DNA of 64,000 bases from the NCBI GenBank assembly GCA_035544955.1, contig DASZZN010000036.1, positions 1 to 64,000 on the forward strand. The letters are read 5' to 3'. Of this stretch, positions 1 to 9,001 are shown in pieces; within the stretch, counting starts at the first letter, position 1; each line of letters starts with the position of its first letter. Source of the stretch: Candidatus Dormiibacterota bacterium (GTDB taxonomy: Bacteria; Chloroflexota; Dormibacteria; CF-121). A program made the translations under genes and the position numbers. The notes beneath the pieces are model-generated. The model made no database searches, had not been told where the DNA came from, and saw only the letters and a program-made list of their open reading frames with translations.

Positions 1-137
1 CCACCCTCCCCGAACGTCTCAAACGCTCGCTTGGCACTAACCTCTCAAACGCTCGTACGGCACTAAAGCGCCACTCGCGTGGGGCGAGGCCCCGAGCGCC
101 GCTCGCGTGGGCCGACGGGCCCGGCAAGCCGGGGAGG
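1..137. repeat. Interspersed G/C-armed repeat, copy A
   Basis: This stretch is the reverse-complement relative of positions 3526-3637. Both carry the core CTCAAACGCTCGCTTGGCAC, then CTCGCGTGGGCCGACGGGCC, ending in a G-rich arm. In this copy the middle is duplicated: the CTCAAACGCTCG block occurs at about 17 and again at about 43, and GCCRCTCGCGTGGG occurs twice. The left end is cut by the window edge. The two copies are inverted around a lipoprotein gene and a GGDEF-EAL gene. No transposase is visible, so it looks like a non-autonomous palindromic element. Confidence 0.75.
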
Positions 138-186
138 GAAAATGTCTCGCCGGGAACTTTTTCCGATATCCGTCGTCTTGAGGAAC

Positions 187-627
187 ATGAAGCGGCTGCT
201 GGTTCTCGTCGCCCTCGCGCTGACGGCTTGCGGAACGGCGCAGGGCCCGCAAAGCCATGGGGGCGCGGTCCAAGATCAGGTCAGCCTGATTGACGCGCTC
301 CGCAAGACCGTCACCGTCGACATCTCGGGCACAGTCTCGCAGCCGTTCCTCAACCCGCAGTCAGGGACGACCGTCCGCCTCAGCGGCGGCCCATTGACCA
401 TCCCGGCCGACCTGCAGCTGTTTGAATACGGGTCGGCTTCGGCGGCCAGCGCGGATGCGAATCGCATCCGCCGCGATGGCAGCGGAACGGCGACCACGCA
501 GATCAGCTGGGTCGCACCGCCCCATTTCTTCCTCAAGGGGCGCGTCTTGGCCCTGTACGTCGGGGGCGATGCCGCCGTTGTGAGTCTCCTGACCAGCGTT
601 CTCGGAACGCAGTTCGCGGGACGCTAG
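187..627 (+). CDS. Small secreted lipoprotein of unknown function
   Basis: The product is 146 residues. It starts with a basic-hydrophobic signal peptide and a clear lipobox, LTAC, with the lipidated Cys near residue 15. The ATG at 187 was chosen because the signal peptide begins there; an upstream in-frame start at 79 would add an unlikely Arg-rich tail derived from the repeat. The mature part has Ser/Thr/Gly-rich beta-type sequence and no domain I recognise. It overlaps the convergent GGDEF-EAL gene by 4 nt. It is probably anchored to the outer face of the cytoplasmic membrane. Confidence 0.7.
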   Translation: MKRLLVLVALALTACGTAQGPQSHGGAVQDQVSLIDALRKTVTVDISGTVSQPFLNPQSGTTVRLSGGPLTIPADLQLFEYGSASAASADANRIRRDGSGTATTQISWVAPPHFFLKGRVLALYVGGDAAVVSLLTSVLGTQFAGR

Positions 628-3374
628 CTTGCGCGCTCGAGCCGGAAGGTCGGGAGGATGAGTCCCCCATCGCCGCCGCATGCGGCGAGCAGCCGCTCAA
701 CACCCGCAGCCGGCAGGGGACGCGAGAGGTAGTAGCCCTGCCCGGCCAGGCAGCCCATTTCCCGCAGCGCGGCGAGCTGATCGGCGCGCTCGATCCCGTC
801 CGCGATCGTGATCATGCCCAGCTTGTTGCCCAGCTCGATGACCGCCTGGGCGACGGTGGCGTCGGTCGAGCTGGTGGTCATTCGAGCGACGAATGAATGA
901 TCCAGCTTGACGATGTCCACCGGCAGGTCACGCAGCGAGCTCAACGGCGCCGCGTGTGCGCCGAAGTCATCCAGCGCGACACTCACCCCGCGTTCGTGCA
1001 GCTCGAGCAGCCGCGATACCGTCGCTCTGCCCTCCAGCGTCGCGCCCTCCGTCAGTTCCAGGATGAGCCGCTCGGGTGGAAAGACGGCCGCGATGCAGGC
1101 GTTGGTGACGTCAGCCACGAGGTCGGCCTCCACCAGCCCGTGCTGGCTGATGTTGACACTGATCTGCAGCGCCGGCTCCACCGGATAGGTGAGCTGCCAG
1201 TGCTTTCCGTCGGCGCAGGCCTGTCCCAGCACCCACCGTTGCAGGGCGCTGATTATCCCCGTCTCCTCGGCCAGGCCGAGGAAGTCGCCGGGCGACAGCA
1301 ACCCGCGGCGCGGATGATTCCACCGCACCAAGGCCTCGAAGCCGATGATCGTCCCATCGCCCAGCCGGACCGTCGGCTGGTAGTGGAGCACGAACTGCCG
1401 CCGCTCGAGCGCGTGACCCAGGTCCGACTCCAGCTCCATCCGATCGCTGACCGCGGCGTGCTGCTTCGGCTCGTATCGCTCGTACCTCCCTTTCCCGCGC
1501 GTCTTGGCAGCATTGAGAGCGAGGTCGGCATTGCGCATCAAATTCTCGGCCGTATCCTCGAGCGCCCCCTGCGCGACGATCCCAATGCTGAGGCGCATGA
1601 CCATCTCGCGCTCCTCCACCTTGAAGGGAGCGCGGAAGTGCTGGAAGATGCGCTCCGCGAGGTGGGACGGCTGATCGTCGTTGAGAACGGTTTTCATCAA
1701 GATCCCGAACTCATCCGCGCCGATGCGCGCCACGACATCGCCCGCCGACACGATCTTTCCCAGGCGCCCCCCCACCATGCCCAGGACGTCGTCGCCGGCG
1801 CGGTGCCCGAGGGCATCGTTGACCAGCTTGAAGTCGTCGATGTCGAGGGCCAGCACGGCGATCGCACGTCCGGGTGCGCTTCGCTCGAGCGCCTCGTCGA
1901 TGAGCTTGCGGAAGGCCATCCGGTTGGGCAGGTTCGTCACCGGGTCGTGGGCGCCCAGGTAGGCAAGGCGATCTTCCATCTCCTTGCGGTCGGTGACGTC
2001 GCGGATGTTCAAGACCAGGGCCTGTGAACTCGAACGGTGCAGCAGGTTCGTGATCGTGACCTCGCAGTGGGTCCAGCTCCCCAGCTTGTGCCGGAACCGG
2101 CAGTCCACCGCAACCGGGAGCGCCGACGCCGTCAGCGCCTTCTTCAGGCCGCCGGCGAACCCGGCCTGGTCGTCTGGATGCAACAGCGTGCTAAACGGTT
2201 GGCCCACCAGCTCGGTCGAGGTATAGGCGAAGAAGCGGTCGATCGACGTACTGACGAAGCGAACCACACCATCGGCATCGGCGAGGACCACGACGTCACC
2301 CGAGTTCTGCACCAGCGATCGAAAATGCTCCTCGCTGTCCCGCAACGCGGCCGTTTGCAGTGCCACCTTCTGGCTGAGGGTCTGGTTGTCCGCGATGACG
2401 ATGAACTGGCGGACGATGACCAGCGCGACGACCACCATCAGGTCCCAGAGCAGCAGCGCCTCCGGCGGTCCGCTGACATTCTTGAGCACGGCGATCACGG
2501 CGGCCACCGACACCGGGACATAGGGAAGCACGATCGTCCAGCGGGCGGGCGGCCGATCGTCAGCCCGGGTTGCTGACCCGGCCAGCAGGGCGGCTCGAAC
2601 TCCGCCGAGCGCCATCAAGAGAAAGCCGGCGACCCAGCCCGTCGCCATGATGGCGGGCGGAGCGTCTCCGGTCACGTTCGTCAGGTACACGGAAGCGCTG
2701 TCCGCCAGCAGGTTGGCGAAGATCCCGGTCATCACCAGCAGCAAGGGAAGGCGACCGGCGCCCGCGGTCCGACCCACGAGCAGCAGGGCCATGACCGCCA
2801 TCACGATGTCGCTGATCGGATAGGCCAGGCCCGTCACGGCGGACGGCCCGACGCCAGTGTGGGCGTGGAAGACGCTCCCCAGCACGGTCGCCCAGCTGAT
2901 CAGGACCAGGGCCCCGCTAAGGATTGCGCCGTCCAGCAGAAAGGCGAGTCGGGAGGCGGGCCGGTGACGCCCGGGGAACACCGCGATGCCAGCGACCGCG
3001 AGCGGCACGGCCGCGAGATGGCCGATGTCCGTGAGTGGCGGGTAGCGGAGCTGCTGTCCAATGAATTCGAAATAGGCGCCCACGCCCTCGCCCGTTGCCC
3101 AGGCCAGCGCCCCGGTCCCCAGCAACACCCATGCGAACCGCGAACGGCCGGAATGACGCGTGGCGGCGACCATGCAGGCCACCGCCGCGATCAGCGCGGC
3201 GCCAGCTTCCCCGAAGCGGCGGACGGCATCGCTCGCGAGGTCGCCATCGGGCCGCAGCGCCATCCACGCCCCAAAGCCAATCGTTAGCAGGGCAGCAAGG
3301 GCCGAGGCCACGAGGAAGTCACGGTTGGCGTGCTGAGCACCGTAGGGTCGCAGCAGGCGATGGCGTGCAGGCAT
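624..3374 (-). CDS. Membrane-anchored PAS-GGDEF-EAL protein with substituted catalytic motifs
   Basis: The product is 916 residues: about eight to nine N-terminal membrane segments (1-330), a PAS domain (about 345-465), GGDEF (about 475-640) and EAL (about 650-905). Such proteins make or break cyclic di-GMP. The GGDEF signature reads RIGADEF (near 548-552), with the second Gly replaced by Ala. In EAL the FEAL motif, NIS, ELTE and DDFG are present. The Glu lying 36 residues after the conserved Lys (KLDHSF) and 20 before the conserved Gln, the general base in RocR-type enzymes, is Asp here (ADGIE). Both activities may be weak or lost, leaving a sensor or binding protein. A Shine-Dalgarno-like GAAGGAG precedes the ATG. 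Domain calls are firm; activity is uncertain. Confidence 0.9.
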   Translation of the reverse strand: MPARHRLLRPYGAQHANRDFLVASALAALLTIGFGAWMALRPDGDLASDAVRRFGEAGAALIAAVACMVAATRHSGRSRFAWVLLGTGALAWATGEGVGAYFEFIGQQLRYPPLTDIGHLAAVPLAVAGIAVFPGRHRPASRLAFLLDGAILSGALVLISWATVLGSVFHAHTGVGPSAVTGLAYPISDIVMAVMALLLVGRTAGAGRLPLLLVMTGIFANLLADSASVYLTNVTGDAPPAIMATGWVAGFLLMALGGVRAALLAGSATRADDRPPARWTIVLPYVPVSVAAVIAVLKNVSGPPEALLLWDLMVVVALVIVRQFIVIADNQTLSQKVALQTAALRDSEEHFRSLVQNSGDVVVLADADGVVRFVSTSIDRFFAYTSTELVGQPFSTLLHPDDQAGFAGGLKKALTASALPVAVDCRFRHKLGSWTHCEVTITNLLHRSSSQALVLNIRDVTDRKEMEDRLAYLGAHDPVTNLPNRMAFRKLIDEALERSAPGRAIAVLALDIDDFKLVNDALGHRAGDDVLGMVGGRLGKIVSAGDVVARIGADEFGILMKTVLNDDQPSHLAERIFQHFRAPFKVEEREMVMRLSIGIVAQGALEDTAENLMRNADLALNAAKTRGKGRYERYEPKQHAAVSDRMELESDLGHALERRQFVLHYQPTVRLGDGTIIGFEALVRWNHPRRGLLSPGDFLGLAEETGIISALQRWVLGQACADGKHWQLTYPVEPALQISVNISQHGLVEADLVADVTNACIAAVFPPERLILELTEGATLEGRATVSRLLELHERGVSVALDDFGAHAAPLSSLRDLPVDIVKLDHSFVARMTTSSTDATVAQAVIELGNKLGMITIADGIERADQLAALREMGCLAGQGYYLSRPLPAAGVERLLAACGGDGGLILPTFRLERAS

Positions 3375-3525
3375 GGATTGGGCCGAGCTCCTTCGGTGTG
3401 ACGATCCTGTGAAGCAGTTCCTTCCGCCCCGCGCGTCACCACTCGGTGACTGCCGGGAATAGAAGGCGCCGGCTACCTAGGTGGCGGCGGGAATCGCCCC
3501 GTCGTTTGCGGGTGGAGGGGCAGAA

Positions 3526-3637
3526 AAAAACCCCCACCCTTCCTCCCTCCCCCGCATGCCGGGCCCGTCGGCCCACGCGAGCGGCGCTTTAGTGCCAAGC
3601 GAGCGTTTGAGACGTTCGGGGAGGATCGGGTGGGGGC
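3526..3637. repeat. Interspersed G/C-armed repeat, copy B
   Basis: This copy has outer arms CCCCCACCC (about 3531-3539) and GGGTGGGGG (about 3629-3637). They enclose a core that includes GGGCCCGTCGGCCCACGCGA and GCGAGCGTTTGAGACGTTCG. The core matches copy A at the window start in opposite orientation. The arms resemble the short REP-like palindromes elsewhere in the window, so long and short versions appear to be one family. It fills most of the 275-nt gap between the GGDEF-EAL gene and the cold-shock gene. Confidence 0.8.
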
Positions 3638-3649
3638 TTGGTCTTCTAG

Positions 3650-3844
3650 TTAGACCTCGGCGCGAACGTTGGTCGCTCGCGGACCCTTGGCACTGGGCTC
3701 AGTCGTAAAACTGACCTTGGCGCCGGTATCCAAACGATCGAAATCAACGCTGCCGCTGCGGTGGAAGAAGTAGTCGTTGCCGTCTTCCGCGGTGATAAAC
3801 CCGAATCCGCGCTCGGCGACGAGCTTCTTGATGGTTCCAGACAT
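3650..3844 (-). CDS. Cold-shock domain protein
   Basis: The product is a 64-residue single cold-shock domain, the usual length for CspA-type RNA chaperones. The RNP1-like motif ERGFGFI and RNP2-like motif DYFFHRS are both present and would bind single-stranded RNA or DNA. The start follows a strong AGGAGG; a longer reading frame upstream is antisense to nothing useful and unlikely. A second cold-shock gene lies at 5376. It probably melts mRNA structure during cold or growth transitions. Confidence 0.93.
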   Translation of the reverse strand: MSGTIKKLVAERGFGFITAEDGNDYFFHRSGSVDFDRLDTGAKVSFTTEPSAKGPRATNVRAEV

Positions 3845-4006
3845 TTGGTGTGGACCTCCTTTCCCGAACGTACTGCCTCGCGCTGTCGAGGCCTGTTCGA
3901 GCGGGGCCCACGGCGAGCGCACCCCGGACGGATGCACCCTGTCTTCTACCCCGACAACCATCAGTTGAAACTCGCTTTAGGATTTCCCCGGGGCTACAGT
4001 CGACTG

Positions 4007-4642
4007 ATGATCACGAATTTCCCCGCATTTGTCGGCATCGCCCTCCTGGTGATCCTCTCGCCTGGCCCGGACACGGCGCTCACGATTCGGAACACGCTCG
4101 TCGGCGGCCGCGCCGGGGGGATTGCGACCGCCGCGGGTGTGGTCAGCGGCCTGGCCGCTTGGACCGTCGCCTCCAGTGCGGGGTTGGCCGCCCTCCTGGT
4201 CGCGTCGCAACCCCTCTTTCTGGCGATTCGGTTGATCGGCGCTGCCTACCTTATCTTTCTCGGGCTGCAGGCCTTACGGGCTGCCATCTTCCAGCGCCCG
4301 CGGCAAGCGGATGGGACGACCGTCGCCCCCCGGGCGCGGCTGCGGCGGATGGTCGCCTACCGGCAGGGGCTGCTCAGCAACCTGAGCAATCCCAAGATCG
4401 TCGTCTTCTTCCTCAGCCTGTTTCCCCAGTTCGTGACCCGCGGCCAGGGCGCCTTCGTCAGCCTCCTCCTGCTGGGGCTGATCTTCTGCTCAATCACGCT
4501 CGCGTGGCTGACGCTCTACGCGATCGTGGTGGCACGCATCGGCGACTTCCTTCGGCGCGATCGGGTCCGGCGGGCTCTCGAGGCGACCACCGGGCTGGTC
4601 CTGGTCGGCCTTGGCTTGAGGCTCGCGACCGAACGGCGCTGA
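4007..4642 (+). CDS. LysE/RhtB-family amino-acid exporter
   Basis: The product is 211 residues with about six membrane segments and the family hallmark near the N-terminus, LLVILSPGPDTALTIRN (SPGPD). LysE/RhtB proteins export amino acids such as lysine, threonine or homoserine lactone using the proton gradient. The conserved NPK of the middle region appears as SNPKIVVFF. The ATG at 4007 is used because membrane segment 1 starts directly after it; earlier starts run into the divergent cold-shock promoter. The substrate cannot be told from sequence. Confidence 0.88.
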   Translation: MITNFPAFVGIALLVILSPGPDTALTIRNTLVGGRAGGIATAAGVVSGLAAWTVASSAGLAALLVASQPLFLAIRLIGAAYLIFLGLQALRAAIFQRPRQADGTTVAPRARLRRMVAYRQGLLSNLSNPKIVVFFLSLFPQFVTRGQGAFVSLLLLGLIFCSITLAWLTLYAIVVARIGDFLRRDRVRRALEATTGLVLVGLGLRLATERR

Positions 4643-4668
4643 TCACGAGCCGTCGCCAGCGCTTACGG

Positions 4669-5121
4669 TTACGGGAACGGCTTGACAACCATCATGAAGA
4701 CGATGAGGAGCACGATCACGACGCTGATGATGCCGTACAGTCGCGCCTGGCCCTCAACCTGCCGGTAGGCTGGCGATGATGCGCCTTCTGCCTCGAGCAG
4801 CTGGATCTGCCGGTTCGTGACCCGTGAGTAGAAGCCCACGGCGACAACGATCAGGATGACGAAGAGGATCAGTGCGAAAACGATCCAACCCTTGAAGCCC
4901 CACTGCCCCACGGCGACGAGGGTTAGGCCGGTTATCAACAAGAGTCCGTAGGCGGGGTTCGCCACCCGGTTATCGATGAACTTGATCCCTCGCAGCGCGA
5001 AGGACAGGTGCTGCGGTTCCATCGCGCCCCGCGCGTTCCAGGCCGCATAGGTGATGTTGCTCCCGACGGCGGTGATCGCCAGCAGGACATGAACGAACTT
5101 CAGCAGGCTGTACCAGCTCAT
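4669..5121 (-). CDS. DUF2269-like integral membrane protein
   Basis: The product is 150 residues with four predicted membrane helices. The first contains KFVHVLLAI and the last IISVVIVLLIVFMMVV. The pattern of an early His in helix 1, a central GLLLITGL segment and about 150 residues fits the DUF2269 family of uncharacterised membrane proteins. It is convergent with the LysE-type exporter. The role is unknown. Confidence 0.65.
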   Translation of the reverse strand: MSWYSLLKFVHVLLAITAVGSNITYAAWNARGAMEPQHLSFALRGIKFIDNRVANPAYGLLLITGLTLVAVGQWGFKGWIVFALILFVILIVVAVGFYSRVTNRQIQLLEAEGASSPAYRQVEGQARLYGIISVVIVLLIVFMMVVKPFP

Positions 5122-5164
5122 GATTCCCTCCCTGACTTCGTCTCCGGCCAGTATCCAGCCTCGG

Positions 5165-5196
5165 CCCCCACCCTGCCCTCCCCCAAAAGGGGAGGG
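5165..5196. repeat. REP-like palindrome
   Basis: The sequence CCCCCACCCTGCCCTCCCCC followed by AAAAGGGGAGGG is a short copy of the G/C-armed repeat family. It lies between a membrane-protein gene and a cold-shock gene. The CCCTCCCC / GGGGAGGG arms can pair around an AAA loop. Confidence 0.7.
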
Positions 5197-5320
5197 AATA
5201 GCCTAGGCGACTCACGCTCGGCCTCCGCCAGAGGGCCCTTTCCCCCTTTCCGAGCGGTGTGCTAAAGTACAGCCGTTCGCCCGGCCTTCGGGTGATCTCG
5301 CGTGCGGCCGGCATTCTTCT

Positions 5321-5366
5321 CTCTCGAACAGGGCCGATGCGTTCAATTCGGTGTTCGAGAGGAGGA
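5321..5366 (+). promoter_or_regulatory. 5' UTR hairpin next to the ribosome binding site of a cold-shock gene
   Basis: CTCTCGAACA (5321-5330) and TGTTCGAGAG (5352-5361) form a perfect 10-bp stem. The loop itself contains CCGA and TCGG that could pair. The right arm runs straight into the GGAGGAG Shine-Dalgarno sequence (5361-5367) of the gene at 5376. Cold-shock mRNAs often carry temperature-sensitive leaders; this placement suggests control of translation or mRNA stability, which is inference. Confidence 0.6.
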
Positions 5367-5375
5367 GAACGGGCA

Positions 5376-5579
5376 ATGCCAAAAGGCACCGTAAAGAAAA
5401 TCGTGTCCGACCGCGGATTTGGGTTCATCGCCGCCGATGATGGCAAGGAATACTTCTTCCATCAGAGTGGCGTGGACACCTCGCTGAACTTCGACAGCCT
5501 GCGCGGTGGCGAGGCCGTCAGCTTCGACATCGAGCAGAGCCAGAAGGGACCGCGGGCGAATCACGTCCGCGCCGCCTAG
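5376..5579 (+). CDS. Cold-shock domain protein
   Basis: The product is a 67-residue cold-shock domain with RNP motifs DRGFGFI and EYFFHQS. It is a paralogue of the protein at 3650 but differs at many positions. It starts at an ATG eight to ten bases after GGAGGAG and is followed by a strong intrinsic terminator, so it forms a single-gene unit. The structured leader described at 5321 is a plausible control element. It probably binds single-stranded nucleic acids as an RNA chaperone. Confidence 0.95.
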   Translation: MPKGTVKKIVSDRGFGFIAADDGKEYFFHQSGVDTSLNFDSLRGGEAVSFDIEQSQKGPRANHVRAA

Positions 5580-5600
5580 CCGGAGCTCGACGTTCGACAG

Positions 5601-5627
5601 GGGCGCCCTGCGGGGCGCCCTTTTTTT
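5601..5627 (+). terminator. Rho-independent terminator of the cold-shock gene
   Basis: GGGCGCCC (5601-5608) pairs with GGGCGCCC (5613-5620) around loop TGCG and is followed by seven T residues. It lies 22 nt after the stop codon at 5579. Confidence 0.93.
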
Positions 5628-5650
5628 GTGGGATCTGTTGGAAGCTGGTT

Positions 5651-6631
5651 CTAGGAGGCTATCGCGGAGTCGCGCTGCCGCCACCACACCTCGTTCCGTC
5701 GGTACCAATCCACTGTCAGGCGGATCCCGTCGGCGAACGTGATCTGCGGGTCCCAGCCAAGCGGCCGCATCCTTTTCGTGTCCATCGCGTACGACCGGTC
5801 AGGTCCGTCCTTCGAGAGGCGCTTGAGGGAGGAGGGCTTGCCGCAGCTCTCGAAGATCGCGTCGGCCAGCTGGCTGTTGCTGACCTGGACCCCGGCTCCG
5901 ATGTTGTAGACGTTTCCCGGCTCGCCCTTCCACAACACACGCGCGATTCCCGCCACCTGGTCATCGACATGGAGGTAGTCCCGAGTCGCCGAGCCGTGGC
6001 CGTCGACGACGACGGGGTGGCCGGTTAGCGCGCTCGTGATTTGGCTGGCAACCGGCTGGGTCACCGGCTGCCGTGGGCCATAGGCCGCGGCACCGCGCGT
6101 GATCAGGACCGGGACGCCATAGCCGGCGTAATAGGCGCTGGCCAGGGTCTCGGCGGCGGCCCTTGCCCCGGCCGCCAGAGTTCGCGGGGCGGTCCGATCT
6201 ACCTCCCGGCTGGGCGCCGACTTGAGGGGCCCGTAGACCTCGCCGGAACTGACCAGCAGAAACCGCTGGTGTTGGAATTTGCGGGCCGCATCGAGCAGCA
6301 CGGCCGTTCCCTCGATATCCGTACGGGCGAGCGCCGGCCCGTCCGACGCGCTACTCTCGGTGAACTCCTCGCTGGCAACGTTGACGATGGCGTCGGCCGC
6401 CTCCGCCAGCCGGTCGACCATCGCCCGATCCCGGACATCGCCCCTGACCAGTTTGAACCGCCGGTCATCGGCGAGGTCGGCCAGGTCCGCCCCGGCACCC
6501 GGCCGGCGGACGGCGTCCAGGACGGTGATCAGGATCTCAGGGTCGGCGCGGAGCCGGTCACGCACGAACGTCGACCCGAGGAACCCGGCGCCACCAGCGA
6601 CCAGGAGGTGGCGGATCCGGAGCTTGCCCAC
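5651..6631 (-). CDS. Extended SDR nucleotide-sugar epimerase/dehydratase homologue lacking the catalytic Tyr
   Basis: The product is 326 residues, with a Rossmann motif GGAGFLGS at the N-terminus and strong RmlB/GalE-type features (SSGEVYG, GSATRDYLHVDD, NIGAG). These enzymes act on nucleotide sugars with bound NAD. The catalytic YxxxK is not there: alignment of TLAAGARAAAE with the usual SPYSASKAAAD gives Ala for Tyr and Arg for Lys. It may be inactive or have another role. A GTG start at 6631 directly precedes the Rossmann strand; the much longer open frame upstream is antisense to ugd. It is divergent from ugd, which supports a sugar-pathway link. Confidence 0.85.
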   Translation of the reverse strand: MGKLRIRHLLVAGGAGFLGSTFVRDRLRADPEILITVLDAVRRPGAGADLADLADDRRFKLVRGDVRDRAMVDRLAEAADAIVNVASEEFTESSASDGPALARTDIEGTAVLLDAARKFQHQRFLLVSSGEVYGPLKSAPSREVDRTAPRTLAAGARAAAETLASAYYAGYGVPVLITRGAAAYGPRQPVTQPVASQITSALTGHPVVVDGHGSATRDYLHVDDQVAGIARVLWKGEPGNVYNIGAGVQVSNSQLADAIFESCGKPSSLKRLSKDGPDRSYAMDTKRMRPLGWDPQITFADGIRLTVDWYRRNEVWWRQRDSAIAS

Positions 6632-6712
6632 TGCGGGAAAAACGTCGGCGTATCCTCGATCTTGTCCCTCGGGGCCTCCTTCGCGAACCTCCTTCGTTAC
6701 ACTCTCGAAGAC

Positions 6713-8008
6713 ATGAGCGCCATCGCGGTTATTGGCACCGGCTACGTTGGATTGACCACCGCCGTCTGCCTGGCGAAGCTGGGTCACCAGGTGGTCGGCG
6801 TCGACATCGACGAGGCCAAAGTGGCGCGGCTCCGTTCCGGCGAGCCGACGATCTACGAGCCCGGCCTCGCCGACTTGATGACCGAGACCCTGAAGGGTGG
6901 CGGGCTGGTATTTACCAGCGACTACAACGCTGGCATCCCGCACGCCGATTTCGTCTTCATCGCGGTCGGCACGCCGCCGGGCCGTCGGGGCGAGGCCGAT
7001 CTCGTCTACGTCAAGCAGGCGGCCAAGGCCATCGCGGGCGCGATGAAAAAGACGGTGGTCATCGTCAACAAGAGCACCGTGCCGATTGGAACGGGAAATA
7101 TCGTCGCCCGGATCGTGGGCGAAAATCTGGGGGACGAGATCCCCTTCAATGTCGTCTCCAACCCCGAGTTTCTTCGTGAAGGCAGTGCCATCCACGACTT
7201 CATGCATCCGGATCGGCTGGTCTTTGGCTCCCATGATGAGGGAGCCGCTCGATCGGTCGCCGCCCTCTACAGCAAGCTCGACACCAAGATCCTGATCACG
7301 GATCTCCACACCGCCGAGATGATCAAGTACGCGTCGAACGCCTTCCTCGCCACCCGCATCTCCTTCATCAACGAGATGGCCCGCATCTGTGAGCGCGTTG
7401 ACGCCGATGTCAAGGTGGTCTCCGAGGGGATGGGCATGGACCGCCGCATCGGTCCGCTCTTTCTCGACGCGGGCATCGGCTACGGCGGCTCCTGCTTCCC
7501 CAAGGACGTCAAGGCCCTGGCCCGGATGGCCGAGACGATGGGCTACCACCCCGAGCTGCTCGACGCCGTGATGGAGATCAATCTGGACCAGCGGACGCTC
7601 GTTGTCGAGAAGCTGCGCGAAGTGCTCGGCGGACTGCGTGGCCAGGTGATCGGCATCCTTGGCCTCGCCTACAAACCGAATACCGACGACGTGCGGGAGG
7701 CGCCCGCGATCGATGTCATCGAGAACCTATTGCAGAAAGGGGCCGAGGTCCGCGCCTACGATCCCAAGGCGATGCCTGTCCTGAAGGCCCAGATGAACTC
7801 GATCCAGTACTGCAAAGACCCCTATGCCGTGGCGGCGGGCGCCGATGCCTTACTGATCGTGACCGAGTGGGATGAGTTTCGCCAGCTCGACCTCGATCGC
7901 ATCAAGGGTCTGATGCGACGTCCCGTGATCGTCGACGGCCGCAACATCTTCGACCCGAAGACCATGCGGGATCGCGGCTTCGTCTACCGCGGCGTCGGCC
8001 GCTCCTAA
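6713..8008 (+). CDS. ugd: UDP-glucose 6-dehydrogenase
   Basis: The product is 431 residues, the normal family length. It oxidises UDP-glucose twice to UDP-glucuronate with NAD. The N-terminal NAD motif is GTGYVGL, and the catalytic Cys lies in [14 protein letters not shown] with the downstream Lys conserved. The central NPEFLREG and C-terminal [14 protein letters not shown] are typical of the family. The next gene starts 1 nt after its stop and encodes the enzyme that consumes its product, so the two form a UDP-glucose to UDP-xylose pathway. Confidence 0.97.
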   Translation: MSAIAVIGTGYVGLTTAVCLAKLGHQVVGVDIDEAKVARLRSGEPTIYEPGLADLMTETLKGGGLVFTSDYNAGIPHADFVFIAVGTPPGRRGEADLVYVKQAAKAIAGAMKKTVVIVNKSTVPIGTGNIVARIVGENLGDEIPFNVVSNPEFLREGSAIHDFMHPDRLVFGSHDEGAARSVAALYSKLDTKILITDLHTAEMIKYASNAFLATRISFINEMARICERVDADVKVVSEGMGMDRRIGPLFLDAGIGYGGSCFPKDVKALARMAETMGYHPELLDAVMEINLDQRTLVVEKLREVLGGLRGQVIGILGLAYKPNTDDVREAPAIDVIENLLQKGAEVRAYDPKAMPVLKAQMNSIQYCKDPYAVAAGADALLIVTEWDEFRQLDLDRIKGLMRRPVIVDGRNIFDPKTMRDRGFVYRGVGRS

Positions 8009-8009
8009 G

Positions 8010-8948
8010 TTGCGTGCGGTCGTCACCGGCGGGGCAGGCTTCCTGGGGTCGCACCTTTGCGAGCGGCTGCTGGCCGACGGGTGGAAGGTCGTCTGCGTCG
8101 ACAACCTGGTTACCGGCGCAGCTCACAACATTGCGCCCCTCCGCCACCACGCGTCGTTCGAGTTTCTCCAGCACAACGTCAGTGAGCCGCTTTACGTCGA
8201 AGGCCCGCTGGACGCAGTGCTGCACTTCGCCTCACCCGCCTCACCGATCGACTACGCCGACCATCCGATTGCGACCTTGAAGGTCGGCACCCTCGGCACC
8301 CATAACATGCTGGGGCTGGCGCGGGCTAAGGGTTCGGTCTTCTTCCTGGCCTCCACCTCTGAGGTCTACGGCGACCCCATGGTTCATCCTCAGCCCGAAA
8401 CCTACTGGGGGAACGTCAACCCGGTCGGCCCGCGCGCAGTCTATGACGAGGCCAAGCGAGCGTCGGAAGCCTTCACGATGGCGTATCACCGCGCCCACGG
8501 GATGGACACCCGCATCGTGCGCATCTTCAATACGTACGGGCCTCGTATCCGAATCGACGATGGGCGCGCGGTCCCTAACTTCTTGACCCAAGCGCTGCGC
8601 AACCAACCCCTGACGGTCTATGGCGATGGCTCGCAGACCCGCAGCCTCTGCTACGTCGAGGACCTCATCGAGGGCATCGTGCGCCTGCTGGCGACTGACT
8701 ACGCGCAGCCCGTCAACCTTGGGACCGACCACGAGGTCACGATGCTCCAGCTCGCCACCCGCATCCGGGACTTGAGCGGCAGCTCGAGTCAGGTCGTGTT
8801 TAAGCCACTCCCTGAAGACGATCCAAAGCAGCGCCGCCCCGATTTGACCCGCGCCCGCGAGCTCCTCGGCTGGGAACCGCGAACGTCGCTCGACGCCGGC
8901 CTCGTCAAGACGATCGCCTACTTCCGCGAACGCCTGGCCAAGGCCTAG
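8010..8948 (+). CDS. UDP-glucuronate decarboxylase (UDP-xylose synthase)
   Basis: The product is 312 residues of the extended SDR family. It has GGAGFLGS for NAD binding, [10 protein letters not shown], the catalytic pair in YDEAK (Tyr and Lys both intact) and RIFNTYGPR, all typical of UXS enzymes. It converts UDP-glucuronate to UDP-xylose. The start is TTG at 8010, one base after the ugd stop, with the Rossmann strand following at once; no better start exists. The products would feed cell-surface polysaccharide synthesis. Confidence 0.93.
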   Translation: MRAVVTGGAGFLGSHLCERLLADGWKVVCVDNLVTGAAHNIAPLRHHASFEFLQHNVSEPLYVEGPLDAVLHFASPASPIDYADHPIATLKVGTLGTHNMLGLARAKGSVFFLASTSEVYGDPMVHPQPETYWGNVNPVGPRAVYDEAKRASEAFTMAYHRAHGMDTRIVRIFNTYGPRIRIDDGRAVPNFLTQALRNQPLTVYGDGSQTRSLCYVEDLIEGIVRLLATDYAQPVNLGTDHEVTMLQLATRIRDLSGSSSQVVFKPLPEDDPKQRRPDLTRARELLGWEPRTSLDAGLVKTIAYFRERLAKA

Positions 8949-9001
8949 CCCTCAGGGAACCGATCCGGGCCCCCAGATGTATAGGGTCTGGAGGTGTGCC
9001 G

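Noticed and set aside
897-2027. Long plus-strand frame inside the GGDEF-EAL gene
   Set aside because: It is a high-G+C shadow frame with His/Arg/Gln-rich composition and no domain.
5651-7549. A 632-residue protein extending the epimerase upstream
   Set aside because: The extra half is antisense to ugd. The Rossmann motif and a GTG start at 6631 mark the real beginning.
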